A DNA stretch of 32,689 nt from Clostridiales bacterium (GCA_004558115.1 SFDT01000020.1:1-32689), one strand, 5' to 3'. Positions 13,167 to 21,827 are shown, counted from the first letter of the stretch. Translations and numbers: made by a program. Notes: generated by a model not told the origin, from the letters alone.

Positions 13167-13826
13167 TCAGATGAGCTGCTGCTCGTTGATCATGAGCTTG
13201 AATTGCAGTCCCAGCTTCTCCGCCGCCTTCCGGCAGAGGATCATCCGCTGCATAAAGATCTCGAAATAGTCCATGATGGAGCCGTAGGCCGTGTCCACGG
13301 ACAGCTTCAGCTTGATGAGGGTGTGCTCCTCGTTGATCTTCAGCTTCGACTTTCTCACCGAGTAGTTCACCCGGTCATGGATATCAAAAGACGCCATGTC
13401 CGTATTGCGGACACGGCTGCGGCGGACATCGGACTTGTCCGCCAGGATGAGGGCCGCCGCCACGGCGTTCACCGGCAAGCCGGTGCCCTCGTCGTGGTTG
13501 CCGATGGCCGTGACGATGGTGGCGATCTCCGCCGGGTCACAGTCCAGGTTGTCCAGGATGCGAAAGGCCATGACGGCGCCGGACTGGGAGTGGTCCACCC
13601 GGTTGACCAGGTTGCCGATATCGTGGAGGTATCCCGCGATCTTCACCAGTTCCACCGTCCGTGCCGGATACCCCAGGGTCTCCAAGATATACCCGGCGGT
13701 CTCCGCCACCTGGGTCACGTGGGCAAAGCTGTGCTCCGTGTAGCCCAGGGCGATGAGGGATTCGTCCGCCCGCTGGATATACGTGCGGATGGTCTCGTTG
13801 TTTTTTACATCTTCAAAGGTCAGCAT
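13167..13826 (-). CDS. HD-domain phosphohydrolase in the phosphate operon
   Basis: A 219-residue protein of the HD superfamily, which usually hydrolyses phosphoesters of nucleotides or signalling nucleotides using bound metal. Likely metal ligands are His in HSFAHVTQV, the His-Asp pair in YLHDIGN, His in IGNHDEG and Asp in LILADKSDV. Residues downstream (MASFDIHDRVNYSVRKSKLK) are typical of HDIG-type proteins of Clostridia. The start at 13826 (MLTFEDVKNN) was chosen because an AAGGAG site lies 7 nt upstream; an upstream in-frame ATG would overlap phoU. It lies between phoU and phoP on one message. HD enzymes are not classical Pho regulon members, so its substrate, possibly a phosphate-linked nucleotide, is unknown. 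Confidence 0.85.
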   Translation of the reverse strand: MLTFEDVKNNETIRTYIQRADESLIALGYTEHSFAHVTQVAETAGYILETLGYPARTVELVKIAGYLHDIGNLVNRVDHSQSGAVMAFRILDNLDCDPAEIATIVTAIGNHDEGTGLPVNAVAAALILADKSDVRRSRVRNTDMASFDIHDRVNYSVRKSKLKINEEHTLIKLKLSVDTAYGSIMDYFEIFMQRMILCRKAAEKLGLQFKLMINEQQLI

Positions 13827-13875
13827 GGTCCCGCTCCTTCCCCTTTTCACCGGGAAGGCGGCGCCTTCCCCATCT

Positions 13876-14523
13876 TCAGTCATCAGAGGGATGGATGCCC
13901 GTCAGGGAATACTCCACCCACTCCGCCACGTTGGTGGCGTGGTCGCCGATACGCTCCAGGTACTTGGCCACCATCAAAATGTCCAGCCCCACCTCACCGG
14001 CGGCGGCATCGGCGGCAATGAGGTCGATGAGCTCCCGCTTCACCTGCTCAAACAGGGCGTCCACCTGATCGTCGGCGGCCCGCACGGCCCGGGCCAGGGC
14101 CAGATCCCCCTTCACGAAGGAATCCACACTGTCCGTCACCATGGCGATGACCGCCCGGGCCATGTCGCCGATGTGGAGGCGGCTCAGTCCGTCCGTCAGG
14201 CGGATATAGCGGGTCAGCTCCGCGATGTCCGCCGCCTGGTCGCCGATGCGCTCCAGGTCGGAGATCATTTTCAGGGCCGCGGAGATCTCCCGCAGGTCCC
14301 GGGCCACCGGCTGCTGCTGCAAAAGCAGCTTCAGGCACAGGTTTTCCACTTCCCGCTCCCGCTGGTCGATGTCCTTTTCCGCCTCCTCGGCCACGTCCGC
14401 CAGGGCCGTGTCCCCTTTCAGCAGCGCCTCCGCCGCGGCGGAAATGGCGTCCTCGCAGGCGGCGCCCATCTGAATGAGCTCCACATGCAGCTTTTCCAGC
14501 TGCTCGTCAAATTTGTTCCGCAT
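13876..14523 (-). CDS. phoU: Phosphate signalling protein PhoU
   Basis: A 215-residue all-helical protein with two PhoU repeats (about residues 10-100 and 115-205). The metal-binding signatures are ISDLERIGDQAADIAE in the first and KYLERIGDHATNVAEW in the second. Known PhoU proteins link the PstB transporter to the PhoR kinase and suppress Pho signalling when phosphate is plentiful. It lies 11 nt after pstB, consistent with one transcript. Confidence 0.96.
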   Translation of the reverse strand: MRNKFDEQLEKLHVELIQMGAACEDAISAAAEALLKGDTALADVAEEAEKDIDQREREVENLCLKLLLQQQPVARDLREISAALKMISDLERIGDQAADIAELTRYIRLTDGLSRLHIGDMARAVIAMVTDSVDSFVKGDLALARAVRAADDQVDALFEQVKRELIDLIAADAAAGEVGLDILMVAKYLERIGDHATNVAEWVEYSLTGIHPSDD

Positions 14524-14534
14524 AACGCACCTCC

Positions 14535-15290
14535 TCAGCCAAACCGTCCGGTGATGTAATCTTCCGTGCGCTTGTCCTCCGGCGTGGAGAACAGCTGCTC
14601 CGTCCTGCCGAATTCCACCAGCTCTCCCAGCAGGAAGAAGGCGGTGTTATCGGAGACCCGGGCGGCCTGCTGCATATTGTGCGTCACCATAATGACAGTA
14701 TACTTGCTTTTCAGCTCCACCGCAAGGTCTTCGATCTTGGATGTGGAAATTGGGTCCAGGGCGCTGGTGGACTCGTCCATCAGCAGCACCTCCGGCTCCA
14801 CCGCCAGGGCCCGGGCGATGCACAGCCGCTGCTGCTGGCCGCCGGAGAGGCCCAGGGCGCTTTTCTTCAGCCGGTCCTTTACCTCGTCCCAGATGGCCGC
14901 CGCCCGCAGGGAGTTTTCCACGATCTCATCCAGCTTCACCCGGGAGCGGATACCGTGGGTCCGGGGGCCGTAGGCCACGTTGTCGTAAATGCTCATGGGG
15001 AAGGGATTTGCCTTCTGGAACACCATGCCCACCTGCTTGCGCAGCCACGTGGGGTCCACACCGTCATCGTAGATGTTCTGGCCCCGGTAGTTCACCTCCC
15101 CGGTGATGCGGACGGAGGGGATGAGGTCGTTCATGCGGTTCAGCGTCCGCAAAAAGGTGGATTTGCCGCAGCCGGAGGGACCGATGAAAGCGGTGATCTC
15201 ATGGGCCGGAATGTCAATGCTGACATCGTGGAGGGCGTGGTTTTGCCCGTACCACAGGTTCAGGTCTTTTGCCTGCAAAATCGTATCCAT
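14535..15290 (-). CDS. pstB: Phosphate ABC transporter ATPase PstB
   Basis: This 251-residue ATPase powers phosphate import through PstC and PstA. Walker A GPSGCGKST is at 37-45, the Q-loop at VFQKANPFPMS, the ABC signature LSGGQQQR at 148-155 and Walker B VLLMDE at 168-173, with the switch His in VTHNMQQA. After Walker B it has DESTSALDP where most PstB proteins have DEPTSALDP; this is a minor substitution and the enzyme should be active. It is placed between pstA and phoU. Confidence 0.97.
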   Translation of the reverse strand: MDTILQAKDLNLWYGQNHALHDVSIDIPAHEITAFIGPSGCGKSTFLRTLNRMNDLIPSVRITGEVNYRGQNIYDDGVDPTWLRKQVGMVFQKANPFPMSIYDNVAYGPRTHGIRSRVKLDEIVENSLRAAAIWDEVKDRLKKSALGLSGGQQQRLCIARALAVEPEVLLMDESTSALDPISTSKIEDLAVELKSKYTVIMVTHNMQQAARVSDNTAFFLLGELVEFGRTEQLFSTPEDKRTEDYITGRFG

Positions 15291-15302
15291 AGCGTACTCC
15301 CG

Positions 15303-16151
15303 TTATTTTTTCAGTTTCTTGCCCGCGTAATTGGCGGCCATGTTGATGAGGAACGTCAGCATCATCAAAATCGCCGCGATGGCAAAGGCCACGCCGGTCT
15401 CGCCCCGCTCGTTGGCGTAGACATACAGGGCCACCGTCAGCGTGGCGGAGGAGGACTGGAGGGACTTGACAAAGCCATTGAGCACCAGGCCGAAGCCGGC
15501 GGTGAACAGCAGGGCCGCGCTTTCCCCCACGATGCGGCCCACCGCCAAAATGCAGCCGGTAACGATGCCATCCACGGCGCCGGGCAGCACCACGGTGCGG
15601 ACCATGTGCCACTTGCCGGCACCCAGGCCCAGGGCTCCCTCCCGGTAGGCCTGGGGAACGGTCTTGAGGCTTTCCTGGGTGGTGCGGACGATGGTGGGCA
15701 GGATCATAATGACCAGGGTCAATCCGCCGGCCAGAATGCCCGGCGCCAGGCCCATCTTCTGCACGAAAAACAGCATACCCACCAGGCCGAAAATGATGGA
15801 GGGGATGCCCGTCAGGGTCTCGGTGGCAAATTCGATGAGCGCCACCACTTTACGGTTTGAGGCATACTCCGTCAAATAGATGGCAGCTCCCACGCCCAGA
15901 GGCAGAACGATCACCATAGCAACCACTATAATATATAAAGTATTTAATATATTGGGCAAAATGCCGATGGTATCCTTAATATAGCTGGTCTGGGTGGTCA
16001 GCAGCTCCCAGGTGATATTTCCCAGGCCCCGGTAGAAGATATAGCCGATGAGGAACACCAGCAGGGCGCAGGTGACCCCAGCGCACAGCCACAGCAGCGC
16101 CCGCAGCCCCTTGTCATAAAGCCTGCGGCGGGGAGAGAGTTTCTGGTCCAC
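15303..16151 (-). CDS. pstA: Phosphate ABC transporter permease PstA
   Basis: A 282-residue inner-membrane permease with about six helices. The conserved cytoplasmic coupling loop EGALGLGAGKWHMVRTVVLP lies near residues 190-210 and matches the binding-protein-dependent permease motif (EAA-x3-G). The most likely start is GTG at 16151, with a GGAGG site 8 nt upstream and 3 nt after the pstC stop codon. It pairs with PstC and PstB. Confidence 0.95.
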   Translation of the reverse strand: MDQKLSPRRRLYDKGLRALLWLCAGVTCALLVFLIGYIFYRGLGNITWELLTTQTSYIKDTIGILPNILNTLYIIVVAMVIVLPLGVGAAIYLTEYASNRKVVALIEFATETLTGIPSIIFGLVGMLFFVQKMGLAPGILAGGLTLVIMILPTIVRTTQESLKTVPQAYREGALGLGAGKWHMVRTVVLPGAVDGIVTGCILAVGRIVGESAALLFTAGFGLVLNGFVKSLQSSSATLTVALYVYANERGETGVAFAIAAILMMLTFLINMAANYAGKKLKK

Positions 16152-16154
16152 AGG

Positions 16155-17126
16155 TCAGTCCTCCTTCCGGTTCTTGATGAACACATTCAGCAGCACGTTG
16201 ATGAGCATGATGAATAAAAACAGCACCAGGCCGATGGAGTACAGGGCGTTGCGCTGGAGGCTGCCATAGGCGGCGTAGGACATCTCCGAGGCGATGGCCG
16301 TGGTGAGGAAGCGGACAGAGGTGAACAGCCCCGGCATGTTGGCCACGTTTCCGGCCACCATGATGATGGCCATGGCCTCGCCGATGGCCCGGCCCACGCC
16401 CAGCACCACGGCGGTGGCCACACCGCTGCTGGCGGCGGGCAGGGACACCCGGAAATACGTTTCGATCTCCGTGGCGCCCAGGGCCAACGACGCCTCCTCA
16501 TACTCCCGGGGCACCGCCCGCAGGGCCGTTTCCGACACGTTGATGATGGAGGGCAGGATCATAATGGCCAGCACCACGATGGCCGCCAGCAGGCAGGCAC
16601 CGGAGCTGAGGCCGAAAGCCTTCCGGATGGCGGGCACCAGAACGATCATGCCCACCAGGCCGTACACCACGGAAGGGATGCCCGCCAGCAGCTCCACGGC
16701 GGTCTTGATGACCCGGGCGGCCCGGGGCGGCGCCACCTTTGCCAGGAATATGGCCGTCATGAGGCCGATGGGCACGCCGATGAGCACCGCTCCGGCGGTG
16801 CCGTAAACAGAGGTGAGGATAAAGGGCAGGATGCCGTAAGAGGGTTCCACCGTGGTGGCTGTGGGGGCCCAGGTCTTGCCAAACAGGAAGTTGACCAGGC
16901 CGATCTCCCGGATGGCAGGCAGGCCTGCGACGATCAGGTAAAGGCTGATGAACAGCACGAAGGCCACTGCCACCACGCCGCACAGCAAAAACAGCAGGTG
17001 GAAGCAAAGCTCCATGGCCTCCCGGCCGCTTCGTTTCCGTCCGGAGGCGGGGCCGCCGTTGGAGCCGCGGCTTTTTTCCGCCGCCCGGCCCCGGAGAGGT
17101 GCCCGCAAAGCGTTTTCCATTTCCAT
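16155..17126 (-). CDS. pstC: Phosphate ABC transporter permease PstC
   Basis: A 323-residue permease with about six membrane segments after a basic N-terminal tail of some 40 residues. The coupling loop EEASLALGATEIETYFRVSL matches the EAA-x3-G motif of ABC permeases, and FLFGKTWAP with ILPFILTSVYGT are typical PstC segments. The start at 17126 (MEMENAL) is favoured because AAGGAG lies 7 nt upstream; an ATG 21 nt further out lacks a site. A hairpin separates it from pstS. Confidence 0.95.
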   Translation of the reverse strand: MEMENALRAPLRGRAAEKSRGSNGGPASGRKRSGREAMELCFHLLFLLCGVVAVAFVLFISLYLIVAGLPAIREIGLVNFLFGKTWAPTATTVEPSYGILPFILTSVYGTAGAVLIGVPIGLMTAIFLAKVAPPRAARVIKTAVELLAGIPSVVYGLVGMIVLVPAIRKAFGLSSGACLLAAIVVLAIMILPSIINVSETALRAVPREYEEASLALGATEIETYFRVSLPAASSGVATAVVLGVGRAIGEAMAIIMVAGNVANMPGLFTSVRFLTTAIASEMSYAAYGSLQRNALYSIGLVLFLFIMLINVLLNVFIKNRKED

Positions 17127-17155
17127 AGTTGATCTCCTTCCAATCACGGGAAACA

Positions 17156-17187
17156 GCCTCCACCCTGTTGATGCGGCAGGGGGAGGC
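17156..17187 (-). other. Intergenic hairpin between pstS and pstC
   Basis: GCCTCC-A-CCCTG pairs with CAGGG-GGAGGC around a 9-nt loop. No T run follows on the minus strand. Such hairpins commonly protect the binding-protein part of a message, which would make PstS more abundant than the permeases. Confidence 0.5.
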
Positions 17188-17210
17188 GTTCCCTGGGGGG
17201 AATGGTCTGT

Positions 17211-18080
17211 TTACTTGGCCACGGGCACGGCGCCGGCGGCACGGATCAGGTCGCTGGCATCAGCGGAGGTGGCAAAGTCGAAGAAGGCCTGGGCCTGGGC
17301 GCTGAGGGCCGCGCCGTCCTTGGTCACCAGAACGAAGGGGCGCTGAATGGCATAGCTGCCGTCCAGGACGGTGTCCTCGCTGCACGCCACACCGTCCACG
17401 GTGACGGCCTTGACGGTGTCCTTACCCTCCACGGAGGACAAAGAGGCATAGCCGATGGCGTTGGGGTTGCCGGCCACGGCCTCGATAACGGCGCCGGTAG
17501 AGGTCAGCTCCTGGGCCAGAACGCAGGTGTCCTTGGTGCCGGTGATGGTCTCAAAGCCGTCCCGGGTGCCGGAGCCGGCTTCACGGCCGACACAGGAGAT
17601 GGTCCCGGCGTCGCCGCCCACTTCGCTCCAGTCGGTGATCTCGCCGGTGAAGATCTTCGCGATCTGCTCCACAGTCAGGTCGGCCACCTTGCTGCCGGCG
17701 TTCACGATGACGGCGATGCCGTCCAGGGCCACGGTGGTGCCCACCAGGCCGGAAGCGGTCTCTTCCTCCTTCAGAGCCCGGGAGGAAAGGCCGATGTCGG
17801 CGCTGCCGTTGGAAGCGGCCTCGATGCCGGCGCCGGAGCCGGTGGCGTCATAGGTGACGGTGACACCGCCGTTATCCGCCATGAACTGCTCGCTCAGGGC
17901 GCCGATGACCTTCTCCATGGAGGTGGAGCCGTTGGTGGCAACGCTGCCGCTGAGGGCGGCGGGCTGCTCCGCCTGGGCGTTGTTGTTTTCGGCGGGCTGC
18001 TCGCTCTTGGAGGAGCCGCAGCCGGCCAGCACAGACGCGGACAGGGCCAGCGTCAGGAACAGTGCGATTGCTTTTTTCAT
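17211..18080 (-). CDS. pstS: Phosphate-binding lipoprotein PstS
   Basis: A 289-residue extracellular lipoprotein. The signal peptide MKKAIALFLTLALSASVLAG is followed by the lipobox cysteine Cys21 and a flexible Ser/Glu/Gln-rich linker to about residue 43. Phosphate-binding motifs are GSTSMEKVI (about 51-59), SADIGLSSR and GREAGSGTRDGFE, with NAIGYAS completing the second lobe. It delivers phosphate to PstC/PstA. It is the first gene of the operon, behind a promoter with PhoP-box-like repeats and a poor -35, implying induction during phosphate limitation. Confidence 0.97.
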   Translation of the reverse strand: MKKAIALFLTLALSASVLAGCGSSKSEQPAENNNAQAEQPAALSGSVATNGSTSMEKVIGALSEQFMADNGGVTVTYDATGSGAGIEAASNGSADIGLSSRALKEEETASGLVGTTVALDGIAVIVNAGSKVADLTVEQIAKIFTGEITDWSEVGGDAGTISCVGREAGSGTRDGFETITGTKDTCVLAQELTSTGAVIEAVAGNPNAIGYASLSSVEGKDTVKAVTVDGVACSEDTVLDGSYAIQRPFVLVTKDGAALSAQAQAFFDFATSADASDLIRAAGAVPVAK

Positions 18081-18130
18081 GAGAATGAACTTCCTTTCAT
18101 CATATGTCTGTTGCTTTGTGCCATGGTCCT

Positions 18131-18186
18131 AGTATAAGCAGTCCCGCGTAAAATCCGTCACCGTTCCTTTGTAAAGTCTGGGTAAA
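18131..18186 (-). promoter_or_regulatory. pstS promoter with Pho-box-like repeats
   Basis: On the minus strand, TTTACC (18186-18181) and TTTACA (18175-18170) repeat with an 11-bp period, matching the TTHACA-N5 arrangement of PhoP boxes. A further TTTACG lies at 18152-18147. The -10 is TATACT (18136-18131), but the -35 position holds GACGGA, so activation by PhoP is likely needed. Confidence 0.65.
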
Positions 18187-18189
18187 AAT

Positions 18190-18224
18190 AAAAAAATCCG
18201 GGGCCGCCTTTCAGCGGCCCCGGA
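18190..18224 (-). terminator. Rho-independent terminator of the symporter gene
   Basis: An 11-bp stem, TCCGGGGCCGC / GCGGCCCCGGA, with a 6-nt loop is followed on the minus strand by a T-rich tract. It insulates the Pho promoter from the upstream symporter. Confidence 0.88.
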
Positions 18225-18240
18225 GCGGAGCGTTTTTCTG

Positions 18241-19434
18241 TTACAGAATGGGAGACTGGATATTTTCGTCCCGGATGCCGTGCTTTTCCGCGTAGCCGGT
18301 GAGCATCAGCGTCAGGGCGCCGTCGCCGGTGACGTTGCAGGCGGTGCCGAAGCTGTCCTGCAGCGCGAAGATGGCCAGCATCAGGGCGGTGCCGTCATTT
18401 TTGAACAACAGAATACCGGTGATGAGGCCCAGGGAGGCCATGACTGTGCCGCCGGGGACGCCGGGGGCGCCGATGGCGAAGATGCCCAGCAGCAGGCAGA
18501 ACAGCACCATGGTGCCCAGGGAGGGCACGGAGCCGTACAGGATCTTGGAGATGGTCATGACGAAGAACACCTCCGTCAGCACGGAGCCACACAGATGGAT
18601 GTTGGCGAACAGGGGGATGCCGAAGCTGACCATGTCCTTGCGGAGGACCTTACTCTTACGGGCGCAGTCCAGGGCCACGGCCAGCGTGGCGGCGGAGGAC
18701 ATGGTGCCCACGGCGGTCAGGTAGGCGGGGCCGTAGTGCCGCAGCACCTCCCAGGGGTTCTTGCCGGAGTAGGCGCCCGCCAGCAGATACAGCACCGCCA
18801 GCCAGATATAGTGGCCCAGCATGACAATGACGATGATCTGGAGGAAGGCCGGCAGCTGCCGGGTGATCATGCCCTCATAGCTCAGATTGCAGAAGGTGGC
18901 GGCGATATAGAACGGCAGGATGGGAATGATGACCTTTTTGACGATATCCAGCACGATGTTCTGGAATTCCGCCAGCAAGTTGATGAAGCCCTGGGACTTG
19001 GTCCAGGTGGCGGCCAGACCGATGAGGATGGACAGCACCAGGGCGCTCATGACGCTCATGATCTGGGGGATGTTCAGCTCAAACACCACCTCCGGCAGCT
19101 CCCGCAGTCCCGCCACGCTGGTGTCGATGGACAGGTGGGGGATCAGGGCATAGCCGGCGCCCATGGACATGAACGCGGCGCAGATGGAGGACACATAGGC
19201 GATGACCACCGCCACCCCCAGCAGACGGGAGGCGTTGGCCCCCAGCTTGGTGATGGACGGCGCGATAAAGCCGATGATGATGAGCGGCACGCAGAAGGTG
19301 ATCAGCTGGCCCATGATATATTGCAGGGTGACGATCACCTTCATGACGCTTTCGGAAAAGACCAAACCGCAGAGAATGCCGACCGCGATGCCCAAAAGCA
19401 GGCGGAACGGCAGGCTGCCAAACAGTTTTTTCAT
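18241..19434 (-). CDS. Dicarboxylate/amino acid:cation symporter (DAACS family)
   Basis: A 397-residue membrane transporter of the GltP/DctA/SstT superfamily, which couples uptake of C4-dicarboxylates or amino acids to Na+ or H+. Family signatures are the serine-rich hairpin TMSSAATLAVALDC, GIFAIGAPGVPGGTVMAS in the second hairpin and the substrate-helix motif CNVTGDGALTLML. The start at 19434 (MKKLFGSLPFRLLLGIAVG) places the first helix at the N-terminus; a GAGGGG site precedes it, while longer versions add a non-conserved tail. NVTGDGA replaces the common NMDGTA of glutamate carriers, so the substrate could be serine, threonine or another small solute. It is monocistronic with a hairpin-bearing leader. 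Confidence 0.88.
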   Translation of the reverse strand: MKKLFGSLPFRLLLGIAVGILCGLVFSESVMKVIVTLQYIMGQLITFCVPLIIIGFIAPSITKLGANASRLLGVAVVIAYVSSICAAFMSMGAGYALIPHLSIDTSVAGLRELPEVVFELNIPQIMSVMSALVLSILIGLAATWTKSQGFINLLAEFQNIVLDIVKKVIIPILPFYIAATFCNLSYEGMITRQLPAFLQIIVIVMLGHYIWLAVLYLLAGAYSGKNPWEVLRHYGPAYLTAVGTMSSAATLAVALDCARKSKVLRKDMVSFGIPLFANIHLCGSVLTEVFFVMTISKILYGSVPSLGTMVLFCLLLGIFAIGAPGVPGGTVMASLGLITGILLFKNDGTALMLAIFALQDSFGTACNVTGDGALTLMLTGYAEKHGIRDENIQSPIL

Positions 19435-19468
19435 GATACTTACCCCTCTCAATACAAAACGATCAGTT

Positions 19469-19492
19469 CGCGTCCGGCCCATTCCGGACGCG
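19469..19492 (-). other. Leader hairpin of the symporter gene
   Basis: A 9-bp stem, CGCGTCCGG / CCGGACGCG, has a 6-nt loop and is followed on the minus strand by AACTGATCGTTTTG. It sits within a 20-codon open frame (MRGTAAPRPEWAGRELIVLY) that ends shortly before the main start codon. The GGAGG before that frame is only 1 nt from its ATG, so its translation is doubtful. Confidence 0.45.
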
Positions 19493-19553
19493 GCGCGGCA
19501 GTTCCCCTCATCCCTCCTTTGTGTGAAATGGTTAGGCGCTCCTTCCAATTTAT

Positions 19554-19583
19554 ATCATACGCTTGGAAAACATATGAAGTCAA
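19554..19583 (-). promoter_or_regulatory. Promoter of the symporter gene
   Basis: On the minus strand, TTGACT (19583-19578) and TATGAT (19559-19554) are separated by 18 nt, giving a leader of about 113 nt. The 306-nt interval 19435-19740 otherwise holds only the hairpins listed here. Confidence 0.6.
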
Positions 19584-19643
19584 TTTCACATTCCCGTCCG
19601 CCCGTTATCGCTCCAGGCAAGAACCGGCTCCTGCAAAAGCAGA

Positions 19644-19677
19644 GCGAAGCGGCACGGCCAACGCCGCGCCGCTTCGC
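19644..19677 (-). terminator. Probable terminator of the nucleoside transporter operon
   Basis: GCGAAGCGGC pairs with GCCGCTTCGC over 10 bp, with a further 4 bp inside past one mismatch. On the minus strand it is followed by TCTGCTTTT, a weak T tract; it lies about 65 nt after the last permease stop codon. Confidence 0.5.
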
Positions 19678-19740
19678 CGGAAGCGCCATTTTTTAAAACA
19701 AATCGTATAATTTTCCTTATTTCTACATTTTGGAATCAAT

Positions 19741-20682
19741 TTAACGCTGTCCCTTGTCGTAGGGGATACCCTCCGCCTTGGGGGCCCGGGACTTCTTGGA
19801 GGTAAAGGCCAGTACCACCAGGGAGATGATATAGGGCAGCATATTGTACACGGCGGCGGGAAGGTTCATGGCCTTCAGGAGGTCGAAGCCGGTATACACG
19901 TTGCCCAGAGCCCGGAAGAAGCCGAACAGCAGCGCCGCCAGGGCGATGCGGGTGGGCTTCCACTGGCCGAAGATCATAACGGCCAAAGCCAAAAAGCCGA
20001 AGCCCGCCACGCCGTTTTCAAACTTCCACTCGCTGACGCCGGCGGTGATATACACGATGCCGCCCAGGCCGCCCAGCATACCGGAGATCAGCACACCGGC
20101 GTAGCGCATCTTGTACACGTTGATGCCCACACTGTCCGCCGCCTGGGGATGCTCGCCGCAGGCCATGAGCCGCAGGCCAAAGCGGGTCTTGTACAGCGTC
20201 ACATAGGAGATCACCAGGGCAATGAGGGCCAGCAGCATGAACCAATTGAACTCAAAGCCGCCGATGTTCACCAAAAAGGCCTTCTTGGGGCCAATGTACT
20301 GGATGATGGAGGACACGTTGTCCACATCCTCGGCGGTGTTCATGGCCTTGACGAACACGGTGGCAGCCGCGGTGCCCAGCAGGTTCATGGCGGTGCCCAC
20401 CAGGGTCTGGTCCGCTTTGAAGTTGATGGCGGCCACCGCCAGCAGCAGGGAATAGATCATGCCCAGCAGGATGGAGGCCAGCACAACCAGCAAAATGATG
20501 ACGATGGCAGGCGCGCCGGCAGGCAGGAACTTCATCATCAGCGCGCCGCCCAGAGCGCCCATGACCATGATGCCCTCCAGGCCGATGTTGATGACGCCGG
20601 AGTGCTCGGAGAAGCAGCCGCCCAGGGCCACCAGCATCAGCACGGAGGCGAAAATGAGCATGTATTGCAGCAGGAGGATCAT
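19741..20682 (-). CDS. Nucleoside ABC transporter permease (YufQ/NupQ type)
   Basis: A 313-residue permease with about eight to nine hydrophobic segments of the BPD_transp_2 family. The N-terminal ALGGCFSEHSGVINIGLEGI and MVMGALGGALM form the hallmark start of this family, and ACGEHPQAADSVGINVYKMR is the conserved loop that contacts the ATPase. It partners the adjacent permease, with which its start overlaps by 4 nt. In Bacillus and streptococci the matching system imports purine and pyrimidine nucleosides. Confidence 0.92.
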   Translation of the reverse strand: MILLLQYMLIFASVLMLVALGGCFSEHSGVINIGLEGIMVMGALGGALMMKFLPAGAPAIVIILLVVLASILLGMIYSLLLAVAAINFKADQTLVGTAMNLLGTAAATVFVKAMNTAEDVDNVSSIIQYIGPKKAFLVNIGGFEFNWFMLLALIALVISYVTLYKTRFGLRLMACGEHPQAADSVGINVYKMRYAGVLISGMLGGLGGIVYITAGVSEWKFENGVAGFGFLALAVMIFGQWKPTRIALAALLFGFFRALGNVYTGFDLLKAMNLPAAVYNMLPYIISLVVLAFTSKKSRAPKAEGIPYDKGQR

Positions 20683-21824
20683 TCCGCCTTCCCTCCTTTC
20701 TCAGAGTCAGTCTGAACGGCCTTGGCCCGCTTCTCATCCCGGCGGTCCAGCCATTTGTTCAGCGCAAACTTGAAAAACAGCACGAAGCCGCACAGATAGA
20801 TAATGAGTGCGGAGATAAAATCGGAGATCTGGGCGGAGTACATGGTCTTGTCCACATAAGCGCCGCCGTTGGTGATGTGCTGGATAAAATAAGAGGAGAG
20901 GATGCTGCCCAGGGGGCTCAGACCGCCCAGGAAGGCGGCGGCAATGCCGTTGAAGCCCATGCCGGGGATGGAGGACTGGGTGCACTGCCACTGCTCGAAC
21001 CCGGTGAGGAACAGCAGCGCCGCGCCCATGCCGGCCAGGCCGCCGGCAATGGCCATGGTCAAAATGGTGTTTTTCTTCTCCCGCATACCGCAGTATTTGG
21101 CGGCAAACTTGTTGCAGCCGGTGGCTTTCAGCTCGTAGCCCAGCTTGGTCTTTTCCAGCAGCACCCACACGGCCACCGCCACCAGAACGGACAGGGGGAT
21201 GGCAATGGTAACATATTTATTGCCGCTGAACAGTGCGCCCAGGCCCAGGGAGGGCAAGACGCTGCCGGGGCTGGTATTGAGCAGGTTCAGGGTGTAAGGG
21301 CTGGTCTCCTCTTTCACCAGATTCAAAAGGGTGTTCACAGCGTACAGGCTGATCCAGTTGAGCATGATGCAGGAGATGACCTCGTTGACGTTGCAGTATG
21401 CCTTCAGCAATCCGGAGACCGCGCCCAGGGCCGCGCCGGCCAGAATGGCAGCCAGCAGGCACACATACCAGGGCATTCCCCAGGCCAGCGCAAAATACAG
21501 GCTGGCGCCGGCGCCCACCACGTACTGGCCGGCGGCGCCGATGTTGAACAGGCCCACCTTGTAGGCGAAAAGGACGGACAGGCTGCACATCAGCAGCGGC
21601 GCCGTCTTCACCAGGGTATTGCCCAGGTTTTTCAACTGGGTGGCCGGTTTGGAATAGGTCATGAAGTTCTTGATGATGGTGGTGATGGCCTCGCCGGCGC
21701 CGGCGGGGTTGATGAGCAGCAGGGCGATATAGCCGATGAGCAGGCCCAGCAGGATGCACAGCAGCGACGCCAGCAGCGTCTGCACCGCGTTGTTCCGCAG
21801 CAGGGAAGATTTTTGTTGTTTCAT
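20679..21824 (-). CDS. Nucleoside ABC transporter permease (YufP/NupP type)
   Basis: A 381-residue membrane protein, the larger of the two permeases, with about ten hydrophobic segments. LFNIGAAGQYVVGAGAS and LKAYCNVNEVISCIMLNWI are family signatures, and GCNKFAAKYCGMREKKN is the ATPase-contact loop. It starts 3 nt after the ATPase stop codon and overlaps the next permease by 4 nt, so all three are translated from one message. The C-terminal tail is charged (DRRDEKRAKAVQTDSEKGG). Confidence 0.92.
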   Translation of the reverse strand: MKQQKSSLLRNNAVQTLLASLLCILLGLLIGYIALLLINPAGAGEAITTIIKNFMTYSKPATQLKNLGNTLVKTAPLLMCSLSVLFAYKVGLFNIGAAGQYVVGAGASLYFALAWGMPWYVCLLAAILAGAALGAVSGLLKAYCNVNEVISCIMLNWISLYAVNTLLNLVKEETSPYTLNLLNTSPGSVLPSLGLGALFSGNKYVTIAIPLSVLVAVAVWVLLEKTKLGYELKATGCNKFAAKYCGMREKKNTILTMAIAGGLAGMGAALLFLTGFEQWQCTQSSIPGMGFNGIAAAFLGGLSPLGSILSSYFIQHITNGGAYVDKTMYSAQISDFISALIIYLCGFVLFFKFALNKWLDRRDEKRAKAVQTDSEKGGKAE

Positions 21825-21827
21825 GGC

